Part shown: one piece after another, positions 16,903 to 24,391 of the stretch
Layout: each line of letters begins with the position of its first letter
Numbering within the stretch: position 1 is the stretch's first letter
Assembly (NCBI GenBank): GCA_035527515.1
Contig: DATLAJ010000027.1
Span: 1-26,783, forward strand
Length of the DNA: 26,783 nucleotides
Origin: a bacterium
GTDB lineage: Bacteria; B130-G9
Direction: 5' to 3'
Program-made: the position numbers and the translations under genes
The notes under the pieces: model-generated
Seen by the model: only the letters and a program-made list of their open reading frames with translations
What the model was told of the DNA's origin: nothing
The model's database searches: none

Positions 16903-18251
16903 CCTGAGGAGGGCGAGACACCTCCCCCTCCCTCCACCTCCTTCCGGCGGGCGATGATGGTTTTGGCCACGAAGACGTAGAGCATTGCCACGGGGACGAG
17001 CTTGAAGAGGTGATGCGCGAGGTTCTGCGCTTTGCAGCAGTATCCGCTGTATGGGAAGAAGGGCGTTGGGAGAGCGAGCAGGACGAACATGACCAAGACA
17101 AAGTTGCTCCGCGTGGAGTAGAACAGAAGCACCAGGATCGGCACAATCATAACGTAGTGGTGCTCCCACACGCGGATATACGCGAGGAAATACGTGCACA
17201 TCCAAAGCGACAGGCCATCGACGAAGCGGACCTTCTTTGGCAGGAACGTGAGCGCCAATGAAAACATGATCACCGCCCACATGAAGACCTTCGATACTCC
17301 CTGACCAAGCTCGGGCCCGAAGAGGTAATATGAGACCTCGGAGTGCGACAGGTCGCCTCCGTAGGGAGCGACCGTCCGCGACTTGACGAGATATGCGAAG
17401 AACTCCACATCCTGCGGATGGAACGCGAAGTAAGGCGCTGAGGCGGCGATGACGATGGCAATGGCGATGATTACCGCTCGATAGCGCTTGAAGCGCAGGA
17501 GGATCGGCGCGGCGATCAGCGTCAGGAGCTTCAGCGCCACGCTGATAATCCAGGCCCAGTCGCCAGCCCTGGGACGTCCGGCGATGTAGGACCAGCCCAG
17601 AAGCATGAGGCAGGCGGCGATGACAAACGAGGTCTGACCGATATAAAGCAGCAGGTAATATGGCCCAAAACAGAGCCACATAGCGGTTACGATGCTCTTG
17701 TGCCAATCCGATGTGAAGAGGCCTCGAGAGAGCATAATGCACCAGACAAGCAAGAGCTCTTGTATGAGCGTCCACACGACAAACGCTCTAAACGGCGTCA
17801 GCGCAATCGCAAGCGGCACCATGAAGTAGGAGACGAGCGGCGGATAGATATAGGGGCAGTAATAGGGCACCGCCTCGTCCGAAAAGACGGTCTCATTCTG
17901 GTCATATCGCGCCTCCTGATAGATCGATCTGCCCCGCAGAAGATCGAGCGCACCCTTGTATAGGCCAAAGAAATCGAAGCCGACCTCGTATTTGGTCGAA
18001 TCGTAGAACAATCTGTCCCACAGGTGCACGCCCCTCTCGCGCCTCATCTCGGAGATCGACATCGGCTCGCCGGGGGGACGGCCGACGGCGGCAACCGGCA
18101 CAAGGTTGCTATCGAGAGCCTGTATCGTGACCTCGGGCTTCACCCTCGGCGGCCACACTGATACAACCTTGAAGTGAAGCGCGAGCGACACGAGAAACGA
18201 GGCGTGGATGAGAATGGCGACGATGATGAGTATCCGGTCAGGCTTTCGCAT
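16878..18251 (-). CDS. Multi-pass membrane glycosyltransferase, GT87/DUF2029-like
   Basis: This 457-aa protein has a first membrane helix at ~8-27, a periplasmic loop to ~90, then about ten further hydrophobic helices. The loop holds the D93 region (GFDFFGLYKGALDLLRG) and YIYPPLVSYFMVPLA at ~134-148, the pattern of GT-C enzymes of the DUF2029/GT87 group. These use polyprenyl-phosphate sugars at the outer face of the inner membrane. The GT2 enzyme at 12935 could supply such a donor, which is inference. The last eleven residues (about 16881-16913) are encoded largely by one of the repeat hairpins, so the original stop may have been replaced. The Shine-Dalgarno is weak. Confidence 0.65.
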   Translation of the reverse strand: MRKPDRILIIVAILIHASFLVSLALHFKVVSVWPPRVKPEVTIQALDSNLVPVAAVGRPPGEPMSISEMRRERGVHLWDRLFYDSTKYEVGFDFFGLYKGALDLLRGRSIYQEARYDQNETVFSDEAVPYYCPYIYPPLVSYFMVPLAIALTPFRAFVVWTLIQELLLVWCIMLSRGLFTSDWHKSIVTAMWLCFGPYYLLLYIGQTSFVIAACLMLLGWSYIAGRPRAGDWAWIISVALKLLTLIAAPILLRFKRYRAVIIAIAIVIAASAPYFAFHPQDVEFFAYLVKSRTVAPYGGDLSHSEVSYYLFGPELGQGVSKVFMWAVIMFSLALTFLPKKVRFVDGLSLWMCTYFLAYIRVWEHHYVMIVPILVLLFYSTRSNFVLVMFVLLALPTPFFPYSGYCCKAQNLAHHLFKLVPVAMLYVFVAKTIIARRKEVEGGGGVSPSSGHPTEVGC

Positions 18252-18296
18252 GGCGAAAGAGTTTACGAATAATCGATTCGTTTGGAAAGACGCCTG

Positions 18297-18335
18297 GCAT
18301 CGGGCCGACGCCTCAATCTATGCGTAGGAATCCGT
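18297..18335 (+). repeat. Dispersed 39-bp repeat, copy 1
   Basis: This stretch matches 23324-23362 at 37 of 39 bases; mismatches are at about 18306 and 18328. It opens with GCATCGGGC and ends with AATCCGT. The lepA similarity starts within its last bases, so the repeat coincides with the gene's breakpoint. Confidence 0.85.
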
Positions 18336-18741
18336 CTCGAAAGGCTACGCCTCGTATGGCTACGAGCAAATCGGGCACAGGCAGTCCGACATCGTGAAAG
18401 TTGATATGCTCATCAACGACCAGCCGGTTGATGCGCTCTCATTCATGACGCACAAGCAGAACGCCTATCACCGCGGCGTGGCGCTGGTTACGCGGATGCG
18501 AAAGCAGATACCCCGGCAGGTCTTTGAGGTCGTGATTCAGGCCGCTATCGGCAGCAAGATCATCTCCCGTGAGCGTGTCGCGCCGCTCCGCAAGAACGTA
18601 ACGGCCAAATGCTACGGCGGGGACATCACGCGCAAGCGCAAGCTCCTCGAGAAGCAGAAGGAGGGCAAGCGCAAGATGAAGCAGCTCGGCTCGGTCGCCA
18701 TCCCCCAAGAAGCCTTCATGGCCATTCTCAAGGTGGAGTGA
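18328..18741 (+). pseudogene. lepA: 3' fragment of lepA (elongation factor 4)
   Basis: These ~136 codons encode only the C-terminal part of LepA/EF4, a ribosome-associated back-translocation GTPase of about 600 aa. The frame reads [12 protein letters not shown], then [52 protein letters not shown] and [17 protein letters not shown], all in family order and without frameshift. An in-frame TAG lies at 18325-18327 directly before the similarity. The GTP-binding domains are absent. A GTG at 18394 could start a 115-aa product but there is no ribosome binding site to support it. The intact frame suggests a recent break, or a misassembly at the repeat. Confidence 0.88.
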
Positions 18742-18782
18742 GTCCAAAGTCTAGAGTCTGAAGTCCAAAGTCCGAAGTTGGG
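18741..18782 (+). repeat. Heptamer tandem repeat (AGTCCNA)
   Basis: Six consecutive 7-bp units are seen: AGTCCAA, AGTCTAG, AGTCTGA, AGTCCAA, AGTCCGA and AGTTGGG. The first base is the last base of the lepA stop codon. Confidence 0.8.
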
Positions 18783-18789
18783 CGATGAG

Positions 18790-18879
18790 CTCCGAATCAC
18801 TGCGTTTCAATACGCTTATGTGGATACATCTCGCCGCATTGGCGGCTTGATGCCTGTCAGGGTGAACCGGTGATTCACC
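18790..18879. repeat. Degenerate hairpin repeat plus two short stems
   Basis: Bases 18790-18810 match 16829-16849 at 19 of 21 positions, a decayed copy of the second hairpin of the array there. Two more stems follow: GCCGC/GCGGC at 18833-18846 and GGTGAA/TTCACC at 18861-18879. They lie just past the 3' end of ietS and could act as a weak transcript end for it. The rest of 18742-18937 shows nothing else. Confidence 0.5.
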
Positions 18880-18937
18880 TGTCTGAGTGCGGTTTACATG
18901 GCCACTATGCATGTTGCGTGCAATCCTAATGTGTTTT

Positions 18938-21352
18938 TCATGTTCTGGTTCGTGCTCTCACCTCAATCTGCGCGAGGATATTTTGAACAGCAGAATACAC
19001 CTGCGTTGATTCAGTCGTATCTTCTAGCCGAACGACGACCGCATATGGCACCTCTGGCGGTGTTCTGCGCCCCCATTTCTCATAAGCCGCTATGGCCAGA
19101 GTGTATGTGTTGTCGCTATAGCGCTCCCTATGCTCGGTCCACTCCATCACGTCATGCTGAATGGTCCCGCGAGAACGTAACCTAATTCCATATCTGTGAT
19201 ATTTACCCGGAATCTCTCCTGGTCGCTCGCGTTCGTGTTCTAAGGAATCGTCCCCTTCCTCTGCGGACATGAAAGCTATGATATCATCACGACTGACATC
19301 TCCCCGGAAGAGCCGCCATTTGAAGCTTGTCGCCAGATACCGCTCGAGGCCGCATCGCTGCACTTCTGGAGCATAAACAACGGTTATGGTCAGGCGCTTC
19401 CTGCCACTTGAGGATGCTGCGAGTTCCGAAGGGACCGGAATGTCGAAGTAGGCTACTGTATCGCGTTCTAACTTTCCTCGATAGAACAATAATGCCGAGT
19501 AGGAATCGCAATAGGTCGCACGGTTATCGTCGGGTTTTCCGTAGCCAACGACATTCAAGAAATGCTTCGGCTCCTGATCCTTTATACCATCAAGATCAAG
19601 TCCTCCGTAGGTCGCAGAATTGACAATGAAGGCCTTTAGAAGTGAAGCCGAGATATCGGTTAGACCCATGGCTTCGAGATCGGCAAGCACGAGAGCAAGC
19701 TTGTGCGCGACGCGGGGAGCGGCGAAACTCGTTCCACAGTCATGAGCAATAGCGGGTGTGAGCTGATGGCTGGCCATCATCACATCTGTTCCGGGATTGG
19801 ACCGCACAACTTCGCCATCTACATCCAGAACATAGTTCCCTCCATAATCGACCAGCTCCGGTTTAATTTCCTTATTCATGCCAGGGCCGCAGCGCGTGAA
19901 GGGTGCAGGTCCATTAATCGGGGCTATCGCTCGCGCGGAGCCATCTGGGCCGACAATCAACGTGCCCGGCGATATTGCGCCTACCGTCAGGGCCAACGCC
20001 GCCTGGGCTGGATCAAACAATCGTGAATCCTCCTCGTAAAGATAATCCGGATACGGCAGGTTGTTCTGGAGGTAATCTCGAACATCCATTAGTGAAAGAT
20101 TGCCGGTGGCAACCACGAAGATGATGTTGTGTTCCCTCGTGAGCCTATCGATTGTGCGTGCGACCCAGGACTTACGGGTAACTGTCCGCTTCGCTTCCTG
20201 ATTCCACTTTCGATTGAGAATGCTGACGGACAGATTGAATATCCGCACGCCATGGTCGACAAAGAACCTCACAACCTCCTGCAGGACTTTCGAGAGCAAA
20301 CGGTCCTCTTCTCCCGCATTGTCTGAATCGAGAATTCTCGCGCTGGCAATCCAGACCTTGCCTTCGTTGGAAGCACCGCTCTCAAGGTTGAGCGCATAAT
20401 AGGCCGCGAGAGAAGCTACACCTGAACCGTGGCCGTGCTCATCGTGCGGGCTATCCGGTGACTTTGTCAGAAAAGACCGCAGAAGGTCTTCTCGCACGAC
20501 TGGTTTGAGGAACGGATTTCCTCTTGTTACACCCGAGTCGACAATACACACGACTGGGGCCGACTCACTAGGTGCCGTGCAAGGTTGCAGATTGGTCATC
20601 GCGAACTCTCTCAGCGTCGAATGAAATGTCTCGAATTCCGGGCGCGCATCGAACCACCAGATTCGCCGCTGCCATTCACGACCTTCGACCAGTTGCTGGA
20701 ATAATGCGCCTGTACACCTGATTACAGCACGACAGGTAGCCTTGATCTCTTCCTGTTCAAAAACATTGCCATGAACGCCGCTTTCAAAGGCCTGCACCAG
20801 AGAAGTGCGAATTTGCCGAAGCTCGCGCTGTTGCTGTCGGCGGCCCTGTTCAAGAGAAATTATCTCGATTTCGCAAATCACCCAGTCCTGCCGAATCAGC
20901 GCTTCATAATCATCATACAGGGCCTGACACAGGCGATCTTCCGGTTCGCCGGGCTGAATGGTGGTCAAGGCGGCAGCCAAACGTTCGTAGCGCGCGCGTT
21001 CTATCTCGCACTCGCCAAAATCCTGGATTTTTCGGGACAGTTTATCCAAGTTATCAGAACGTGGCACCGCCAAAGTAAACGTCTCAGACGGCTCGACGAT
21101 GGGCTTTAGGTCGGTCCCGCCCAGCGGTACAGCACCTTCATGCTCAAGTTTGTAGAATACAGCTCTCCTCTCGTCATCAGACATTTGTCGCAAAGAGTTC
21201 GACAGGGGCTCGATCTGCTCGATTAGCCTACGAGCGATTTCTTGGCGCCGTTCCAATACTTCAGGTGGCACCGGGACTGGCCTTGGCCTTTCTTTTCGAC
21301 GAGCGGCTATCTGGGGCGGGGGCAAAGAGAGCGGAGGGAAATCTGCATTCAT
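18938..21352 (-). CDS. ietS: Subtilisin-like protease of the IetAS anti-phage system
   Basis: This 804-aa serine protease of family S8 has no signal peptide, so it acts in the cytoplasm. Residues 1-~260 are a charged, partly helical N-terminal region. The catalytic triad is D272 (IVDSG), H306 (DEHGHGSGVAS) and S542 (GTSFAAPRV); the oxyanion Asn is N418 (VVATGN). A ~200-residue beta-rich C-terminal part follows. It overlaps the upstream AAA+ gene by four bases (ATGA). The pair AAA+ ATPase plus subtilase is the two-gene defence system named IetAS, known from screens of defence islands; the mechanism is not established. The ATPase presumably controls the protease after sensing infection. The 39-bp repeats flank the whole region. 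Confidence 0.85.
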   Translation of the reverse strand: MNADFPPLSLPPPQIAARRKERPRPVPVPPEVLERRQEIARRLIEQIEPLSNSLRQMSDDERRAVFYKLEHEGAVPLGGTDLKPIVEPSETFTLAVPRSDNLDKLSRKIQDFGECEIERARYERLAAALTTIQPGEPEDRLCQALYDDYEALIRQDWVICEIEIISLEQGRRQQQRELRQIRTSLVQAFESGVHGNVFEQEEIKATCRAVIRCTGALFQQLVEGREWQRRIWWFDARPEFETFHSTLREFAMTNLQPCTAPSESAPVVCIVDSGVTRGNPFLKPVVREDLLRSFLTKSPDSPHDEHGHGSGVASLAAYYALNLESGASNEGKVWIASARILDSDNAGEEDRLLSKVLQEVVRFFVDHGVRIFNLSVSILNRKWNQEAKRTVTRKSWVARTIDRLTREHNIIFVVATGNLSLMDVRDYLQNNLPYPDYLYEEDSRLFDPAQAALALTVGAISPGTLIVGPDGSARAIAPINGPAPFTRCGPGMNKEIKPELVDYGGNYVLDVDGEVVRSNPGTDVMMASHQLTPAIAHDCGTSFAAPRVAHKLALVLADLEAMGLTDISASLLKAFIVNSATYGGLDLDGIKDQEPKHFLNVVGYGKPDDNRATYCDSYSALLFYRGKLERDTVAYFDIPVPSELAASSSGRKRLTITVVYAPEVQRCGLERYLATSFKWRLFRGDVSRDDIIAFMSAEEGDDSLEHERERPGEIPGKYHRYGIRLRSRGTIQHDVMEWTEHRERYSDNTYTLAIAAYEKWGRRTPPEVPYAVVVRLEDTTESTQVYSAVQNILAQIEVRARTRT

Positions 21353-22377
21353 TGATCTATTTCCTTTCCTGCCGCCTTTCGACTCTTCCGCATAGCCGAC
21401 GTAATGTCCCGCTTAAAGGCGCGATACTCCTTGATGATGATATTCGAGGATAGCTTTCTCTTGCCCTGCAGAATCATCGTCTTTACAGCATCTATCGTGA
21501 TATGCTCCACGTCGGCAAACGAAATTCCATGCAACATCTTCGCCAAATGCGCGAACGAGCCATTAAACTCCACACCGTTAAGAAGAAGTCTCAAGTGCTG
21601 TTCTCGCTCATCCTTGCCGGGCATGGGAAAGTGCACAATATCATCGAACCGGCGCCACGCCGCCGGATCAAGAAGATACTGATGGTTGCTAGCAGCGATA
21701 ATGAGGCTCTGAGTCGACAAGAAAAAGTCCATAGCCTGTAAGAGGCTATTGACTACTCGCTTCAGTTCCCCCACATCATTCGGATCATCGCGATCCTTAG
21801 CGACAGCATCTACCTCATCTAGGAGCAGCACCATTGGCGAGCTTGTGGCGAGATCGAAGACCCGCTGGATATGGGATGCCGTATCGCCAAGAAAGCTTGA
21901 AATGACCGCGTTGAGTCGAATGATGCCGATGTGTTTCCCGAGCTCGTGAGCTACGTAACGAGCGGTAAAGGTCTTGCCGCATCCGGGTGGCCCCCAAAAG
22001 AGGATCTTATTCTTAGCTCTGTAGCCGTGGTCTGCCAACTGCTTGCTCTTGCGATGCTCTTCGAGTATCCGTTCGATCTTCTTTCTCGTCTCGTCGTTGA
22101 GAATTATCTGATCTTGAGAAACACCACCTTCCTGCAGAGAGATGAGAGGTTCGCCATTCCGGCGGTCTTTTGGCATCGAGGCTAGTTCGCGGCGTACGGG
22201 GCGCGAGAGATGTGGCGCGCAGCGCTGGCTGATCGCTTTTCTGAGTTCGTTGGCTAGCCCATGGTGGTTTGCAGCGAGCTCGTCAGAAATAATGGTTTCG
22301 GCCACTCTTAGAAAAGTCGAATCACATCCTTCAGAAAAAGCGCGAAAAAGTGATTTTAGATGTTCGTCACGTACCAT
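21349..22377 (-). CDS. ietA: AAA+ ATPase of the IetAS anti-phage system
   Basis: This 342-aa cytoplasmic ATPase is of the classic FtsH/katanin-like AAA clade. The ~90-residue N-terminal helical part is followed by one AAA module with Walker A GPPGCGKT at 129-136, Walker B LLLDEVD with D187-E188, sensor-1 N231 (AASNH) and an arginine-finger segment WRRF at 241-244. A C-terminal lid domain ends at the stop shared with the ietS start. It probably forms a hexamer that remodels or delivers a target to IetS, or gates its activity; that is inference from the family. The ATG is the first in frame with weak upstream pairing. I could not choose a promoter with confidence in 22378-22525, which holds no gene. 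Confidence 0.85.
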   Translation of the reverse strand: MVRDEHLKSLFRAFSEGCDSTFLRVAETIISDELAANHHGLANELRKAISQRCAPHLSRPVRRELASMPKDRRNGEPLISLQEGGVSQDQIILNDETRKKIERILEEHRKSKQLADHGYRAKNKILFWGPPGCGKTFTARYVAHELGKHIGIIRLNAVISSFLGDTASHIQRVFDLATSSPMVLLLDEVDAVAKDRDDPNDVGELKRVVNSLLQAMDFFLSTQSLIIAASNHQYLLDPAAWRRFDDIVHFPMPGKDEREQHLRLLLNGVEFNGSFAHLAKMLHGISFADVEHITIDAVKTMILQGKRKLSSNIIIKEYRAFKRDITSAMRKSRKAAGKEIDQ

Positions 22378-22530
22378 GAGCTAACCCCAGAAGGTGCGAA
22401 ATTGGGCTAGGTGGCTCTTCACTTGAGTGAGAAAAACAAGAACCTAATCCAAGCAATATGAGAACACCGCCAAGACCAAGAAGACCACAGTCTGTCAATA
22501 GAAGTCAACTCCAGTTAGGACGGTCTTAAG

Positions 22531-22665
22531 GTGTGGATTCCTGCACAGATTCAAAGCTGCTTTGAGCACTTGCGAAAAAACGAACTGACGGAGTTCTTGG
22601 ATCGGGGCAAATACGGGTGTCGGGATGATATCGACAAGATGGCCTTATACAGCAAGAATGCATAG
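22531..22665 (+). other. Short open frame with protein-like composition, unidentified
   Basis: A 44-codon frame opens with GTG and ends in TAG. Its product includes CFEHLRKNELTEFLDRGKY, which reads like real protein. A stop lies five codons upstream and there is no clear ribosome binding site. I recognise no family. It may be a remnant of a lost gene or simply chance. Confidence 0.2.
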
Positions 22666-22724
22666 CCTGCGGAATTATGTCAGCCGTCGCGCTTGGCGAG
22701 GCGCTTGTGCCAGAGGCCGGGGCT

Positions 22725-23207
22725 TTACTGTGTGTCCTTGAAGCGGTTGTGGACCCAGAGCCACGCGTCGGGTACTGGCGGATGAAGCGCTCGAAGACGG
22801 CGTTGTAGGCCGACGTGTTGACGGTTACGAACTCCTCGTAGCTGTCGCATTCTTGGGTCGGAATTGGGTCGGAGAGGACCAGCCTGTAACGGCCGTCAGG
22901 ACAAGGGATGCCCGCGCCGAAGATGACCTCGGCCCCGGTCATTCGGTGCAGGGCGGCGGGAAGCGGCGAGCTGGCCACGTTCTTGCCCACGAGCCCCACG
23001 AAGACGAAGTTGGGGGGCGTTTTCTGCCTCCAGCCATCGAACGTCGCCGCCTTTGGCAGCCGGTAGAAGGACGCGTTCAGCTCGACAGTGTGGAAATGCT
23101 GGACGTAGAAGGGCAGCATCTTCGCCCCCCGTGCACTTGTCAGGATAGAACACGTGCTTCCAGTGAGCGTAGGACCAACCGGATGTGCCTATGTGTGTAT
23201 CCGCCAT
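22725..23207 (-). pseudogene. Fossil chimera: DUF72 N-terminus joined to LpxL-type acyltransferase C-terminus
   Basis: Reading from 23207 the frame gives a DUF72 (YecE-like) start, IGTSGWSYAHWKHVFYPDKC. A frameshift at the GGGGGG run near 23130 moves it to LPFYVQHFHTVELNASFYRLP and TPPNFVF. At about 23000 the similarity changes in frame to the end of a lipid A biosynthesis acyltransferase: GKNVASSPLPAALHRMTGAEV, PDGRYRLVLSDPIP, then FERFIRQYP. A second one-base slip there gives DAWLWVHNRFKDTQ and a TAA at 22725-22727. Neither protein is complete and the acyltransferase HxxxxD part is missing. A GAGG before the ATG is a relic of the DUF72 start. Confidence 0.75.
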
Positions 23208-23323
23208 CTTTGAACCTCGACTTGAGTTCTTAATATCATCACAACTCTTCGTCCATATTACACGTTTTAGGCTGGGTGGCATTGACGCGTGTTTCTGATG
23301 TCGGAGACTGATGTAACACAGAC

Positions 23324-23362
23324 GCATCGGGCAGACGCCTCAATCTATGCGTAGCAATCCGT
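23324..23362 (+). repeat. Dispersed 39-bp repeat, copy 2
   Basis: This copy matches 18297-18335 at 37 of 39 bases, in the same orientation. It lies between the DUF72 remnant and the next gene's promoter. No lepA similarity follows this copy. Confidence 0.85.
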
Positions 23363-23391
23363 GGTCGGGCCTTCCTGGCAATCGAACTCGG

Positions 23392-23420
23392 TTGACAGAG
23401 AGGGTGCCTTTTGTTATGTT
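23392..23420 (+). promoter_or_regulatory. Candidate sigma70-type promoter
   Basis: A perfect TTGACA at 23392-23397 is followed after 17 bases by TATGTT at 23415-23420. The GTG start of the next gene is at 23461, preceded by GAGGAG at 23450-23455. Confidence 0.5.
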
Positions 23421-23460
23421 ACGATGTGCGTGATAGGTGCTAATCTGGTGAGGAGTTGCA

Positions 23461-24294
23461 GTGAAGCTACGGTTTCTTTGTTTGCTGACGGTGCTCTTGC
23501 TCGGGCTAACCAGCACAGCAAGCGCTGCGGGCCATTTGGGGCTTACCCTCTCGACGGACTCGGTCGTCATGAGCGACTCCCTGGGTCTTTGGGGGTCGCT
23601 GACATGGGACGGGCCGGATGTCTTTGCAGATTTGTTTCTCTTCGTTCTCGACGATTACGGAGACTTCGGCTTTCTTTACCCAGAATGCACCAGGCCTCAA
23701 CCATGCCCCACCCAGTTCATGGGCAACGTCTTCGTGCCCAGCGGGGCCACAGTTGAGTATCATTACATTGGCGGTTTCCCCGTTGAGAGATTCGTACTTC
23801 AGGAACCGTTCGGCAGACATCAAGTAGGCATCGCAATGACCGAGCGTGGGACCCTGAACATCATCGCCGGGCCGGTCTTCGAGGACTTCGAGATACTCCC
23901 GTCTCCGCTCGTCTGGCGTGGCTCCAATGACGCATACATCAGGTTCGAGTACGACGAGACGGAGGGCGTATGGGCGTTAGTTGAGGCGGGCATAGGCGTG
24001 AGGATCGATGTCCAGGTCCTCTACTCAGGGCATTATTCCCTTTATGAAAAGCCATTTATACGCGGCTACTGGAGAATGGGTCCCAATTGGCGTCAGTCCA
24101 TAGAGTCTTCGTTGCTTCAACTTGGGTATGACCTGGTCCCCTATCTCTGGCGATTCACAATGACAGTTGATGTCCAACCTCGGGGCGCGGACATGCACGT
24201 CCTGATGGAGCACAGGAATCGATGGGAACGCGGGGACGGTGAGGCGGAAAGCTGGGTGGGTCCGATTCAGGCCGAACACCTTCCACCGCACTGA
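23461..24294 (+). CDS. Secreted protein of unknown function with Ig-like N-terminal domain
   Basis: I do not recognise this 277-aa protein as a named family. Residues 1-22 are a clear signal peptide ending in ASA before AGHLG. Residues ~25-145 follow the same plan as the N-terminal module of the SUMF1 protein and the C-terminal module of the beta-helix protein: a hydrophobic edge strand, then DLFLFVLDDYGDFGFLYP, then a proline-rich turn and a GRHQVGIAM strand. The rest is rich in aromatic residues and has an amphipathic strand pattern. The GTG start is fixed by GAGGAG five bases upstream. It has its own promoter-like site and is followed after 97 bases by a radical SAM gene in the same direction. 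Confidence 0.75.
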   Translation: MKLRFLCLLTVLLLGLTSTASAAGHLGLTLSTDSVVMSDSLGLWGSLTWDGPDVFADLFLFVLDDYGDFGFLYPECTRPQPCPTQFMGNVFVPSGATVEYHYIGGFPVERFVLQEPFGRHQVGIAMTERGTLNIIAGPVFEDFEILPSPLVWRGSNDAYIRFEYDETEGVWALVEAGIGVRIDVQVLYSGHYSLYEKPFIRGYWRMGPNWRQSIESSLLQLGYDLVPYLWRFTMTVDVQPRGADMHVLMEHRNRWERGDGEAESWVGPIQAEHLPPH

Positions 24295-24391
24295 CCGTAT
24301 GCCGCCACGAGAGGTCTAACTTCGGTCCCGTTGGCATGAATGCCGCCAGGCAGATTGCCGATGAGGTCGCCGGATAGCGCCGACAACGCCA

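Noticed and set aside
18394-18741. A functional 115-aa protein from the GTG at 18394
   Set aside because: It is only the C-terminal domain of LepA, with no ribosome binding site and with similarity extending upstream to a stop codon.
22526-22724. Continuation of the DUF72/acyltransferase frame past its TAA
   Set aside because: After the second frameshift the frame is Ser/Pro/Arg-rich with no family similarity; the true acyltransferase end is at 22725.
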